Source: Rhizobiaceae bacterium
Lineage (GTDB): Bacteria; Pseudomonadota; Alphaproteobacteria; Rhizobiales; Rhizobiaceae
Reading direction: 5' to 3'
DNA length: 13,729 nucleotides
Assembly (NCBI GenBank): GCA_014380965.1
Contig: JACMIV010000101.1
Location: forward strand, 1 to 13,729
Shown here piece by piece: positions 6,198 to 12,568 of this stretch. Both the position numbers and the translations under genes were made by a program. Below the pieces are notes generated by a model, which was not told where the DNA came from, did not search any database, and saw only the letters and a program-made list of their open reading frames with translations. How positions within the stretch are numbered: the first letter of the stretch is position 1; each line of letters begins with the position of its first letter.

Positions 6198-6971
6198 TCA
6201 TGCAACGCTTTCCGGAAATCCCGTCTCGCCGCCCGTCAAGGTGCGCACGAAGCGCGCCGTGCGCGGGTCCGCGGGCGTCCGCAGAAGGATCTCCGGCGGA
6301 CCCTGCTCCACGATGTCACCGCCCTGCAGGAAGGCGACATGGTGCGAGATGCGGCCGGCGAGGCGTAGATCGTGCGTCGCCATCAGCATCGTCATCCCCC
6401 CTTCGGCGAGCTTGCTGAGAACCTCGACCACCTCCATGGCCAGTTCGGGATCGAGGGCGGAGGTCGGCTCGTCACAGAGAAGCAGCTTCGGCGAGGCCGC
6501 GATGGCGCGCGCGATCGCCACGCGCTGCTGCTGGCCGCCCGACAGCGTCGCGGGATAGGCGTTCGCCTTCTCCGTCATGCCGACGAGGCCGAGCAGTTCC
6601 TCGGCCCGTGCCCGCGCTTTTTCCGCCGGCCACTTCAGGACGGTGACGAGCCCCTCCATGACGTTGCCGACCACCGAGCGGTGCGGAAACAGCTGGAAGT
6701 TCTGGAACACCATGCCCGTGCTTCGCCGCACCGCGAGGATCTCGCCGCGCGCCAGGCGGCGGCCGGGCGCAAAGTCCACCGACAGGGCGCCAAGCTCCAA
6801 CCGTCCGGCTTCCGGAACCTCCAGAAGATTGACGCATCGCAGGAGCGTGCTCTTGCCGCCGCCGGACGGGCCGATCAGCGCGGTGACGCGGCCTTCGGCC
6901 ACCGTCAGGTCGACGCCGTTGAGGACGGTGTTCGTTCCGAAGGTCTTCCGGATCCCGGACAGGCGGATCAC
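6198..6971 (-). CDS. Polar amino-acid ABC transporter ATP-binding protein (cystine type, YecC/TcyN-like)
   Basis: 257 residues from a GTG start. All nucleotide-binding motifs are intact: Walker A GPSGGGKST (residues 34-42), Q-loop Q90 in FQNFQLFPH, signature LSGGQ (143-147), Walker B LLLCDEP with D167 and E168, D-loop SALDPE and switch histidine H200 in ATHD. The FQNFxLFPH and TSALDPEL wording is typical of the polar amino-acid (PAAT) ATPases. The GTG overlaps the TGA of the permease gene (GTGA), and GGAG in the permease 3' end serves as its ribosome-binding site, so the two are translationally coupled. The frame stays open upstream through the permease gene to 7685, but that part is a high-GC shadow. 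It couples ATP hydrolysis to import through the adjacent permease, on the cytoplasmic face. TcyN-like specificity is inferred from its partners. Confidence 0.93.
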   Translation of the reverse strand: MIRLSGIRKTFGTNTVLNGVDLTVAEGRVTALIGPSGGGKSTLLRCVNLLEVPEAGRLELGALSVDFAPGRRLARGEILAVRRSTGMVFQNFQLFPHRSVVGNVMEGLVTVLKWPAEKARARAEELLGLVGMTEKANAYPATLSGGQQQRVAIARAIAASPKLLLCDEPTSALDPELAMEVVEVLSKLAEGGMTMLMATHDLRLAGRISHHVAFLQGGDIVEQGPPEILLRTPADPRTARFVRTLTGGETGFPESVA

Positions 6972-7648
6972 GAGCGGCTCTCCAGGTAGCCGCCATAGGT
7001 GGCGAAGTGGCGCTCCAGACGGCTCTGCAGCGCCGACAGGACGGAGGAGAAGACGAGATAGAGGAGCGCTGCCTCGATATAAAGGATCAGCGGCTCGTAG
7101 GTGGTCGCGACGATGCGCTGCGCCTGCTGGAACAGCTCGGGCACGGTAATGGCGGCCGCAAGGGAGGTGTCCTTGACGAGAGAAATGAAGGAATTGGACA
7201 AGGGCGGAACGGCGACCCGTATCGCTTGCGGCACGATCGTGCGCGCCATCGCCTGCCGCCGCCTCATGCCGATGGAATAGGCCGCTTCCCATTGGCCCTT
7301 CGGGATGGCCGACAGGGCGGAGCGGATGATCTCGGACGTGTAGGCGCCGACGCTTAGCGAGAAGCCGATCAACGCCGCGGGAAAGGCATCGACCAGGATG
7401 CCGACGCTCGGCAACCCGTAGAAGATGACGAAGAGTTGCACGAGGAGCGGCGTGCCTCGGATGAACCAGACGTAGAACCGCGCGACGGCGGCAATCGGCC
7501 ATGGCGCGAAGAGGCGCACCACCGCGACGACAAAGCCGATCGAAATGCCGAACAGGAACGACAGGAGAGCCAGCGGCACCGTGAAGACGAGCCCCGCCCG
7601 CAGAAGCGGCCAGAGCGAATCCAGCATCAGTTGCAGGGTGGGATTCAA
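6968..7648 (-). CDS. Polar amino-acid ABC transporter permease (cystine type, YecS/TcyL-like)
   Basis: 226 residues with about five membrane helices. RGTPLLVQLFVIFYGLP (residues ~64-80), YTSEIIRSALSAIPKGQWEAA and the EAA loop starting at residue 121 are hallmarks of HisM/GlnP-type permeases. PPLSNSFISLVKDTSLAA and VPELFQQAQ closely recall E. coli YecS, the L-cystine/diaminopimelate permease. A TTG start at 7648 is chosen: an in-frame TGA lies six codons upstream, and the resulting N-terminus MNPTLQLMLDSLWPLL lines up with the start of YecS. The first ATG (7627) would remove seven residues. The ribosome-binding site before TTG is weak, which may lower translation relative to the binding protein. 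It would work as a homodimer, since only one permease gene is present. Confidence 0.92.
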   Translation of the reverse strand: MNPTLQLMLDSLWPLLRAGLVFTVPLALLSFLFGISIGFVVAVVRLFAPWPIAAVARFYVWFIRGTPLLVQLFVIFYGLPSVGILVDAFPAALIGFSLSVGAYTSEIIRSALSAIPKGQWEAAYSIGMRRRQAMARTIVPQAIRVAVPPLSNSFISLVKDTSLAAAITVPELFQQAQRIVATTYEPLILYIEAALLYLVFSSVLSALQSRLERHFATYGGYLESRS

Positions 7649-7739
7649 GGGGGTCCGATCCGATCAGAGGAGCCAAGGGTCGCACGTTGCCCCGCTCCTT
7701 CGAATAAAGGGCATGGGCCTTTTCAGGTTACCCCCCACA
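7649..7739 (-). other. Spacer with a small dyad between binding-protein and permease genes
   Basis: The 91-base gap contains AAAGG and CCTTT separated by seven bases (about 7706-7723), a short possible hairpin. A G6 run next to the binding-protein stop could pair with the CCCCC just before the permease TTG. Such structure plus a TTG start would fit reduced permease expression, a common stoichiometry solution in ABC operons. This is inference from the sequence only. Confidence 0.3.
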
Positions 7740-8504
7740 TCAGCGCGAGACGTCGGCGCCGAAGTATTTTTGCGAGACCGCCTCGTAGCTTCCATCGGCC
7801 TTCATCTCGGACAAGGCCTTGTTGATGGCCGCGACGAGCTCCGGATTGTCCTTCTGCACGATGATGCCGGACGACGCCGCCTCGTCCTGCGTCGCGACGA
7901 CCGAGACGGGTGCATCGGGCTTTTGCTTGCGGAAATCGAGGAAGGACAAGTTGTCGTTGATCGTCGCGTCCGCGCGTCCGGTCAGAACGAGCTGGATCGA
8001 CTGGTCGAACCCCTCTGTGCCCACGAGCTCGGCGCCGGCGCCTTCCGCGATCTTGCCGTAGTTCGAGGTCAGCGACTGGGCGGCGCGCTTGCCCTTGAGG
8101 TCCGCGAAGGACGCGATCTCGGAATTGCCGTTCTTGACGATCAGCACGGCCTTGGAGACGATGTAGGGGTCCGAAAAGTCGAAGCGGGCCTTGCGCTCAT
8201 CGGTGATGCCGACCTGATTGATGACGGCGTCGTAGCGGTTGGAGGAAAGGCCCGCGATCAGCCCATCCCACTTTCCTTCGACGAAGACGGGCTCCACGCC
8301 GAGGCGCTTGGCGACCTCGCGGCCGATCTCGACGTCGAACCCCACAAGCGCGCCCGATGCGTCGTGGAAGGTGAACGGCGCATAGGTACCCTCGGTCCCG
8401 ATCCGAAACTCCTTGGCGGCCTCGATGTCGGCGAGGCTGCCGGCCGATGCCGCGCCGGACAGGCCGGCGATCATCGCCGCCGCAAGAAAAACGCGCTTCA
8501 CCAT
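7740..8504 (-). CDS. Amino-acid ABC transporter substrate-binding protein (cystine type, FliY/TcyJ-like)
   Basis: 254 residues. The N-terminus MVKRVFLAAAMIAGLSGAASA is a Sec signal peptide with an expected cut after residue 21, sending the protein to the periplasm. The family 3 binding-protein motifs follow: GTYAPF (residues 39-44), LVGFDVEI (53-60), KWDGLIAGL (78-85), VINQVGITDERKARFDFSDPY (94-114) and the C-terminal KYFGADVS. The VINQVxITDERK and WFGADVxx-like ending resemble E. coli FliY, the cystine-binding protein, as I recall it. Cystine, or a related sulfur amino acid, is thus the best guess. ATG at 8504 is chosen because GGAAGGA stands six bases upstream and the signal peptide starts there; a frame extension to 8543 lacks such support. 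It is the first gene of the three-gene operon. Confidence 0.93.
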   Translation of the reverse strand: MVKRVFLAAAMIAGLSGAASAGSLADIEAAKEFRIGTEGTYAPFTFHDASGALVGFDVEIGREVAKRLGVEPVFVEGKWDGLIAGLSSNRYDAVINQVGITDERKARFDFSDPYIVSKAVLIVKNGNSEIASFADLKGKRAAQSLTSNYGKIAEGAGAELVGTEGFDQSIQLVLTGRADATINDNLSFLDFRKQKPDAPVSVVATQDEAASSGIIVQKDNPELVAAINKALSEMKADGSYEAVSQKYFGADVSR

Positions 8505-8857
8505 TGTCGATCCTTCCACTGGGATTAAGGCTTGGACGAACAATGCGAGTACGCGGCGGCCTTCTCAAGGAACATATTCCCGTCGTGCCTAGGGATCGTG
8601 GATGATCCATCCGCGCGGGACGGACTTCTCCCCGCCTCGCCGGCGCTTCGCCTGAAAACGGCTGGCCGAACCAACGGCAAACGCGCTTGGCATCTCGTCG
8701 TACCGGAAGGCAGAGCCGCAGTCTTTCCCCAGCAATCACGGCCCTCACAATAAGGATTGGCATCCATTGCGGGGCGGGGGCGTTGGAGAACAGGAGGGAT
8801 GGCTTTTCGATCCCGCATGGCGCGCCCAAAAAGGCCGCGAGTTCTCCGGAGAAACCA
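8505..8857. other. Divergent intergenic region between the cystine-type operon and the host-attachment-family gene
   Basis: 353 bases with no credible gene. It must hold promoters for both directions. Visible elements are the near-palindrome GGAACATATTCC at 8569-8580, a candidate minus-strand promoter just beside it, a GGATC/GATCC dyad at 8593-8608, and a G-rich stretch around 8770-8786 (GGGGCGGGGG). Short frames at 8532-8753 and 8767-9033 look like non-coding shadows. Confidence 0.6.
8540..8568 (-). promoter_or_regulatory. Candidate promoter of the cystine-type ABC operon
   Basis: On the minus strand TTGAGA (8563-8568, five of six matches to the vegetative -35) is followed after 17 bases by CATTGT (8540-8545, three of six matches to the -10). 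It lies 36-64 bases before the binding-protein ATG. The near-palindrome GGAACATATTCC at 8569-8580 abuts the -35 and could be an operator. Confidence 0.3.
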
Positions 8858-9262
8858 ATGAAAATTCCTCAGGGCGCGACGGTCGCCGTCGCGGATGGTC
8901 AAAAGCTGAGCCTCTTCAAAAACAGCGGCGACGAGGCAAATCCGAAGCTGACGGCTCAGCCTGCAGCTTCGGTGAATACCGACAACAAAACCGGCGGCAC
9001 GGGCCATCGGAGCAGCTCTGCCAATCCCGATGACACCACGCAGGACGAGGACGGCTTTGCCGCAGGGGTCGTCGACATCCTCAACAAGCATGCCGTCGAG
9101 GGCAAGCTGAAGAACCTCATCGTCATCGCCGCCCCGCGTGCGCTAGGTGAAATGCGGAAGCACTACCACTCGAAGCTGAAAGACGTTCTGGTTGGCGAGA
9201 TTTCGAAAGATCTGACTGGCCACACCAGCGACGACATCGAGAAGACGATCGCCGCGGCGTAA
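8858..9262 (+). CDS. 'Host attachment' family protein (COG5622 type, baeRF-related)
   Basis: 134 residues. The start KIPQGATVAVADGQKLSLFKN and the end LIVIAAPRALGEMRKHYHSKLKD...EISKDLTGHTSDDIEKT match the family annotated as 'protein required for attachment to host cells', which comparative work places near archaeo-eukaryotic release-factor-like domains (baeRF). VADG is at residues 11-14, the AAPRALGEMR block at 91-100 and KDLTGH at 117-122. Between them residues ~33-66 form a polar, probably disordered linker. The protein is cytosolic by sequence: no signal peptide or membrane helix is seen, so a direct attachment role is doubtful. The ATG at 8858 is supported by GGAG at 8848-8851. It stands alone, divergent from the transporter operon, and 76 bases ahead of another small gene on the same strand. 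Confidence 0.85.
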   Translation: MKIPQGATVAVADGQKLSLFKNSGDEANPKLTAQPAASVNTDNKTGGTGHRSSSANPDDTTQDEDGFAAGVVDILNKHAVEGKLKNLIVIAAPRALGEMRKHYHSKLKDVLVGEISKDLTGHTSDDIEKTIAAA

Positions 9263-9273
9263 CGATCACCATC

Positions 9274-9302
9274 GCGGTTGCTCGACCTGTACGGGCAACC
9301 GC
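9274..9302 (+). terminator. Hairpin after the host-attachment-family gene
   Basis: GCGGTTGC (9274-9281) and GCAACCGC (9295-9302) are perfect eight-base complements around a 13-base loop, starting 11 bases after the stop. Only a short TTT follows several bases later, so intrinsic termination is uncertain. The hairpin separates this gene from the next one, which starts at 9339. Confidence 0.4.
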
Positions 9303-9338
9303 CGCCACCTTTGCGTTGAAGCAGCTACGGAGCCCGAA

Positions 9339-9593
9339 ATGAGCGAGCAGAAACTGAGCGACAAAGCTCTCTCCATATTGGCATTCGCCGCCTACCATTC
9401 ACTGGCAAGCGGCGAAGTCGTCGGGCAGGTCGTCCTCGACGATGGGAAAGGCCACATGGCGGACCCGGATGGATTGGCCGAGCTGACTGAGGAAGGACTA
9501 ATCGAAGTCGAAGGATCCCGCGGGCGCCTGACGGAAGCCGGTGCGGACGAGCTGGAGATTATCCTGCAAGCGATCCGAGGCTCCTACCGGTAG
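9339..9593 (+). CDS. Small orphan protein, possibly winged-helix-like
   Basis: 84 residues. I do not recognise a named family. The start is well supported by GGAG at 9329-9332, six bases before the ATG, and codon use matches neighbouring genes. The first half (LSDKALSILAFAAYHSLASGEVVGQVVLDDGKG) looks like two helices and a strand. The second half (DGLAELTEEGLIEVEGSRGRLTEAGADELEIIL) has the rhythm of a recognition helix followed by a beta-hairpin 'wing', as in MarR/PadR-like domains or wHTH remnants. The protein is too short for a complete multi-domain regulator and lacks a signal peptide or membrane segment. It follows the host-attachment-family gene by 76 bases with a hairpin between, and converges on the minus-strand small gene at 9647. 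A DNA- or protein-binding role is inference. Confidence 0.65.
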   Translation: MSEQKLSDKALSILAFAAYHSLASGEVVGQVVLDDGKGHMADPDGLAELTEEGLIEVEGSRGRLTEAGADELEIILQAIRGSYR

Positions 9594-9646
9594 GCAAGTC
9601 CGATCCAGTTTATCACCGCTGGCATAATTGGATGGCGAAGAATGCT

Positions 9647-9901
9647 TCAGCTCGGCAGCGGTGCCTGCGTCTTCCGGGTTCTTTTGACGGCTGGCTTCTT
9701 TGCCTTGCCGGCATCGGCGACAGCCTGCACCGCATCCCGCTCCTCGCGCGCCGCTTTGAGCTTTGCAGTTTTGCCATTCTCAATCTCTTTGGCAGTCTCG
9801 ATCATCGACATCGCGCTGCCCTTCTCGGCCCGCTCCGGTGTCGTCTTGAAGTAGGCGTGGCCTGCGCGAACAGCCGCGCTCTCATCATTCGAATTCATCA
9901 T
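9647..9901 (-). CDS. Small Lys/Ala-rich orphan protein
   Basis: 84 residues (83 if the second of two adjacent ATG codons is used). A GGA about nine bases upstream on the minus strand serves as a modest ribosome-binding site. The sequence is hydrophilic and probably helical in the middle (AEKGSAMSMIETAKEIENGKTAKLKAAREERDAVQAVADAGKA). It ends in a strongly basic tail (KKPAVKRTRKTQ). The TAKLKAAREERDA pattern resembles small conserved rhizobial proteins of unknown function that I have seen with TAKLRALRLAR-like segments; that is recall, not a search. No membrane helix, signal or cysteine motif is seen. The basic tail would allow nucleic-acid binding, but this is speculative. It lies 27 bases after the zinc-ribbon-like gene on the same strand, so the two may be co-transcribed. 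Confidence 0.6.
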   Translation of the reverse strand: MMNSNDESAAVRAGHAYFKTTPERAEKGSAMSMIETAKEIENGKTAKLKAAREERDAVQAVADAGKAKKPAVKRTRKTQAPLPS

Positions 9902-9928
9902 TCCAAGCTTTCCAAAATTATCCGTTTC

Positions 9929-10195
9929 TCAGGGTCTAGCTTCTGTCCAATCCGCGGGCGGCGTCCACGGCGCTAGGCTCTCACGGTCCATTCCATCGAC
10001 TGTTGTGTACCGTCCATAATCCGGCAGCATGCCGCACCACGTGCATTTCCAACGGAGTTTCTCGATATCGGCATCCGATCTGAAAAACGACCGAACATCC
10101 GAGCACCGGCAGACGACGCGTTTGCCGCAACCGCAACAGATGCGAATGCTGAGACGCTTGCGGAGTTCCTCTCCGAAGTCTCTGATGCCTTGCAC
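9929..10195 (-). CDS. Small cysteine-rich, zinc-ribbon-like orphan protein
   Basis: 88 residues from a GTG start, with GAGG four to five bases upstream. Seven cysteines occur: C20, C21, C23, C29, C31, C51 and C54. The ICCGCGKRVVC and KCTWCG knuckles, about 28 residues apart, could hold a structural zinc ion in the way of a zinc ribbon. The N-terminus FGEELRKRLSIRI and the spacing recall small alphaproteobacterial proteins in which a two-strand start leads into C-x-C/C-x-x-C pairs. I do not know a named family. It is divergent from the small gene at 10292 and upstream of the Lys/Ala-rich gene. The gene frame is preferred over overlapping frames because the cysteine knuckles are unlikely by chance in a shadow. 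Function is unknown. Confidence 0.55.
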   Translation of the reverse strand: MQGIRDFGEELRKRLSIRICCGCGKRVVCRCSDVRSFFRSDADIEKLRWKCTWCGMLPDYGRYTTVDGMDRESLAPWTPPADWTEARP

Positions 10196-10291
10196 TATGC
10201 CTCATCATACTCGAACAAAATAGAAACAAAAGGCTCTCCATCCCGAGATTTTTCGGTCATCCCGGGATCCGATTCACAGGAGACGACTTGG

Positions 10292-10480
10292 ATGGCACAG
10301 GCAGCGAAGCCGATAGAGGTCGAGCGAGACGCACTAGAAGACGACGTCGACGGGGTGCTTCGTATCGGCGGCGGCGACACTCGGAAAGCTGTCCTCGGAC
10401 CTCTCCTCGGCCAGCGTCTGACGGAGTCTGAGCTCTCGCAGATCGTCTCGGCTGGATACGTCCGGAAACGTCTGCATTGA
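10292..10480 (+). CDS. Short orphan ORF, 62 residues
   Basis: AGGAG at 10278-10282 precedes the ATG at good spacing. The product is acidic at first (EVERDALEDDVDGV) and then carries a probable helix (TRKAVLGPLLGQRLTESELSQIVSAGYVRKRLH). The frame is open further upstream to 10190, but the ribosome-binding site favours 10292. I recognise no family. Codon use is less biased than in the flanking genes, so it may be a recent or weakly expressed gene, or not a gene. Confidence 0.4.
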   Translation: MAQAAKPIEVERDALEDDVDGVLRIGGGDTRKAVLGPLLGQRLTESELSQIVSAGYVRKRLH

Positions 10481-10570
10481 GGCGGCGTCAAGACCACCAC
10501 CCACCATTCCTGTCGTTCGACGAGGCGCAGAAGACAGATGCGATGATGCGGGCAAGGATGGCCATTCTCC

Positions 10571-10756
10571 ATGGCGATCAAGAGCATCCCGAAGGACGTG
10601 GCTGCCGACTGCGCAGATCCGCGGCCGGCATTCAACTTTATGGCGCGGGAAGCGGCGCAGCGGTGGGTTGCGGAACACTACGTCATGTCGATCCTCCCGC
10701 GACGTCCGCTCGGGAAGCGTCGTCCTCGTCGAACCCCCACTGAAGGAACACAATGA
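10571..10756 (+). CDS. Short ORF overlapping the GH15 start (ATGA)
   Basis: 61 residues. Its TGA at 10754-10756 overlaps the ATG of the GH15 gene as ATGA, the arrangement typical of translationally coupled genes. The third codon positions of the first ~45 codons are mostly G or C, as in real genes here. The upstream ribosome-binding site is poor. The product (VAADCADPRPAFNFMAREAAQRWVAEHYVMSIL, then a basic tail) matches nothing I know. It could be a small partner protein, a leader for GH15 translation, or chance. Confidence 0.35.
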   Translation: MAIKSIPKDVAADCADPRPAFNFMAREAAQRWVAEHYVMSILPRRPLGKRRPRRTPTEGTQ

Positions 10757-12537
10757 CGTCACGACGCGAGGGATACCTGCCGCTGAACGGATATGCCGCG
10801 CTGGGCGACGGACGGTCTGTCGCGCTTTCCGGCGCCGACGGATCGATTGACTGGTGGTGCGTGCCCAACATCGACTCGCCGCCGCTCTTTGACCGAATCC
10901 TCGACGCCGAGGACGGCGGTCGCTTTTCCATCATCCCTGATGAGCCGTTCGAGGTCGAGCGGCGCTATCGCGAGGGGAGCAACGTCCACGAAACGATCTT
11001 CACGACGATGTCCGGCCGCGCGATGCTTACCGAGTCGATGAACAGCGGGTCTGCCGGACGACTTCCCTGGTGCGAGCTCGCGCGACGGGTCGAAGGACTT
11101 TCCGGCACAGTCCGCTTCGCGGTCGAGATTCGCTTTGGGACACGGGCCGGGACCTGTTCGCCCTATCTCGTCCCGAACCGCAACGGCACCGTTTTCCACG
11201 CGGGCAGCGTGTTAGGCCTGATCCGCCGCAGCAGCGGCGTCGTCGTCGATCGCGAGGACGACCTCGTCTTCCGGGCGTCGATCGCCGTGGGATCGGGCGA
11301 CCGCCAGCTCGTCGCGATCGTCGGCGGAGACGACGAACCGCTGGTGGTACCGACGATCGAGGAGATCGACCAGCGCATCGACGTCTCCGACAGGGAATGG
11401 CGCGACTGGAGCGAGCGGATCGGCTACGACGGGCCGCATCGCGAAACGGTGCTGCGCAGCGCCCTTGCCCTGAAGCTGCTGCTCTACTCGCCGTCCGGCG
11501 CGATCGCGGCGGCCGCGACGACGTCGCTCCCGGAAAGGATCGGCGGACCCAAGAACTACGATTATCGCTTCGCCTGGGTCCGGGACGCCGGCTATACGAT
11601 CAAGGCATTTCTCGAGGTCGGTGCCGATGCCGAGGCGAAGGCCGCCTTCACCTGGCTGATCAAGCGAATCGCCGAACACGCTGCCCGCGTCTTCTACACG
11701 CTGGACGGCGCACTTCCTCCGGAGGTCCGCGAAGTCGATCTGCCAGGTTATCGTGGATCGCGTCCGATCCGCGTCGGCAACGAGGCCGCGCACCAGCATC
11801 AGCACGGCATTTACGGCGATATCTTCGAGGTTGCCCACCGCTTCGTCGGCCAGGGAAACATTCTCGACCAGCGCTCCGCCGAAACGCTCTCGGCCCTCGC
11901 CGACGAATGCGCGGAGCGGTGGCGACGAAAGGATTCCGGTATTTGGGAGTTGGAAGAGCATCGACATTATACGATGTCGAAGGTCAGTTGCTGGCAGGCA
12001 CTGGCGAGGGCCGTCTCCCTCGCCAGCGACGGACATCTTCCCACGACTTGCAAGCCCCGATGGGAACGCGAGCGAGACAGGATCGCGGCCTGGATCGACG
12101 ATCATTGCTGGTCCGAGGAGAGGCAGACCTATACCGCATGGGATGGGAGCGAGGAACTCGACGCCTCTTTGGCGCTCGCCGTCCGTTTCGGCTTTGACGG
12201 ACGCGAGCGCCTAGCCTCCACCATCGATGCGATCGATCGGGAGCTTGGGGCCGGACCGTTCCACTATCGCTACGGAGGCGTGTCCTCCGAAGAGGGATGT
12301 TTCCTAGCCTGTAGCTTCTGGATCGTGGAAGCGAAGGCGCTTCTCGGACGCAAAGGGGAAGCGAAGAGCGCCTTCGATGCCCTGATCGGCGCGCTGGGAC
12401 AAAGCGGCATCTATCCCGAGATGGTCGATCACGAAACGGGTGAGTGGTTGGGGAACCTTCCGCAAGGCCTCACGCATCTTGCGCTCATCCAGGCGGCCTC
12501 CGCGCTGCGCGACGACGCCTGTTTGAAGGGAGGTTGA
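10753..12537 (+). CDS. Glycoside hydrolase family 15 protein (glucoamylase/trehalase type)
   Basis: 594 residues, the usual size of bacterial GH15 proteins. An N-terminal beta-sandwich domain (GYAALGDGRSVALSGADGSIDWWCVPNIDSPPLF, residues ~13-47) is the trehalase-like domain of this group. The (alpha/alpha)6 catalytic domain follows: GGPKNYDYRFAWVRDAGYT (264-282), YGDIFEVAHRF, GIWELEEHRHYTMSKVSCW, EEGCFLACSFWIVEAKALLGR and ETGEWLGNLPQGLTHLALI. By family pattern the likely general acid is E399 (in IWE) and the likely base E513 or E514 (in SSEEG). No signal peptide is present, so it should act in the cytosol, on trehalose or alpha-glucan fragments. The ATG has AAGGA at 10743-10747. It is convergent with the SDR gene. 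Trehalase and glucoamylase activity cannot be told apart by sequence alone. Confidence 0.92.
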   Translation: MTSRREGYLPLNGYAALGDGRSVALSGADGSIDWWCVPNIDSPPLFDRILDAEDGGRFSIIPDEPFEVERRYREGSNVHETIFTTMSGRAMLTESMNSGSAGRLPWCELARRVEGLSGTVRFAVEIRFGTRAGTCSPYLVPNRNGTVFHAGSVLGLIRRSSGVVVDREDDLVFRASIAVGSGDRQLVAIVGGDDEPLVVPTIEEIDQRIDVSDREWRDWSERIGYDGPHRETVLRSALALKLLLYSPSGAIAAAATTSLPERIGGPKNYDYRFAWVRDAGYTIKAFLEVGADAEAKAAFTWLIKRIAEHAARVFYTLDGALPPEVREVDLPGYRGSRPIRVGNEAAHQHQHGIYGDIFEVAHRFVGQGNILDQRSAETLSALADECAERWRRKDSGIWELEEHRHYTMSKVSCWQALARAVSLASDGHLPTTCKPRWERERDRIAAWIDDHCWSEERQTYTAWDGSEELDASLALAVRFGFDGRERLASTIDAIDRELGAGPFHYRYGGVSSEEGCFLACSFWIVEAKALLGRKGEAKSAFDALIGALGQSGIYPEMVDHETGEWLGNLPQGLTHLALIQAASALRDDACLKGG

Positions 12538-12561
12538 AGGGGCCGTTCGAACGGCCCCTTC
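12536..12561. terminator. Perfect 26-base palindrome between convergent GH15 and SDR genes
   Basis: GAAGGGGCCG and CGGCCCCTTC pair perfectly around TTCGAA, giving a very stable GC hairpin on either strand. The last two bases of the GH15 stop codon form part of the left arm, and the SDR stop lies eight bases beyond the right arm. No T-run follows on either side. The position between converging genes argues for a bidirectional terminator or mRNA 3'-end stabiliser. Confidence 0.65.
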
Positions 12562-12568
12562 ACCGCGA

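Noticed and set aside
6972..7685. Open extension of the ATPase frame through the permease gene, beginning at a GTG preceded by AAGGAG
   Set aside because: The extension translates to an Arg/His/Ala-rich string, while the overlapping frame encodes a full permease. The GTG at 6971 gives a normal-length ATPase with a typical start.
7545..8528. 327-codon plus-strand frame opposite the cystine-type binding-protein gene
   Set aside because: Antisense shadow; the minus-strand product has a signal peptide and complete family motifs.
11212..12105. 297-codon minus-strand frame opposite GH15
   Set aside because: Antisense shadow without domain motifs; the plus strand has all GH15 motifs.
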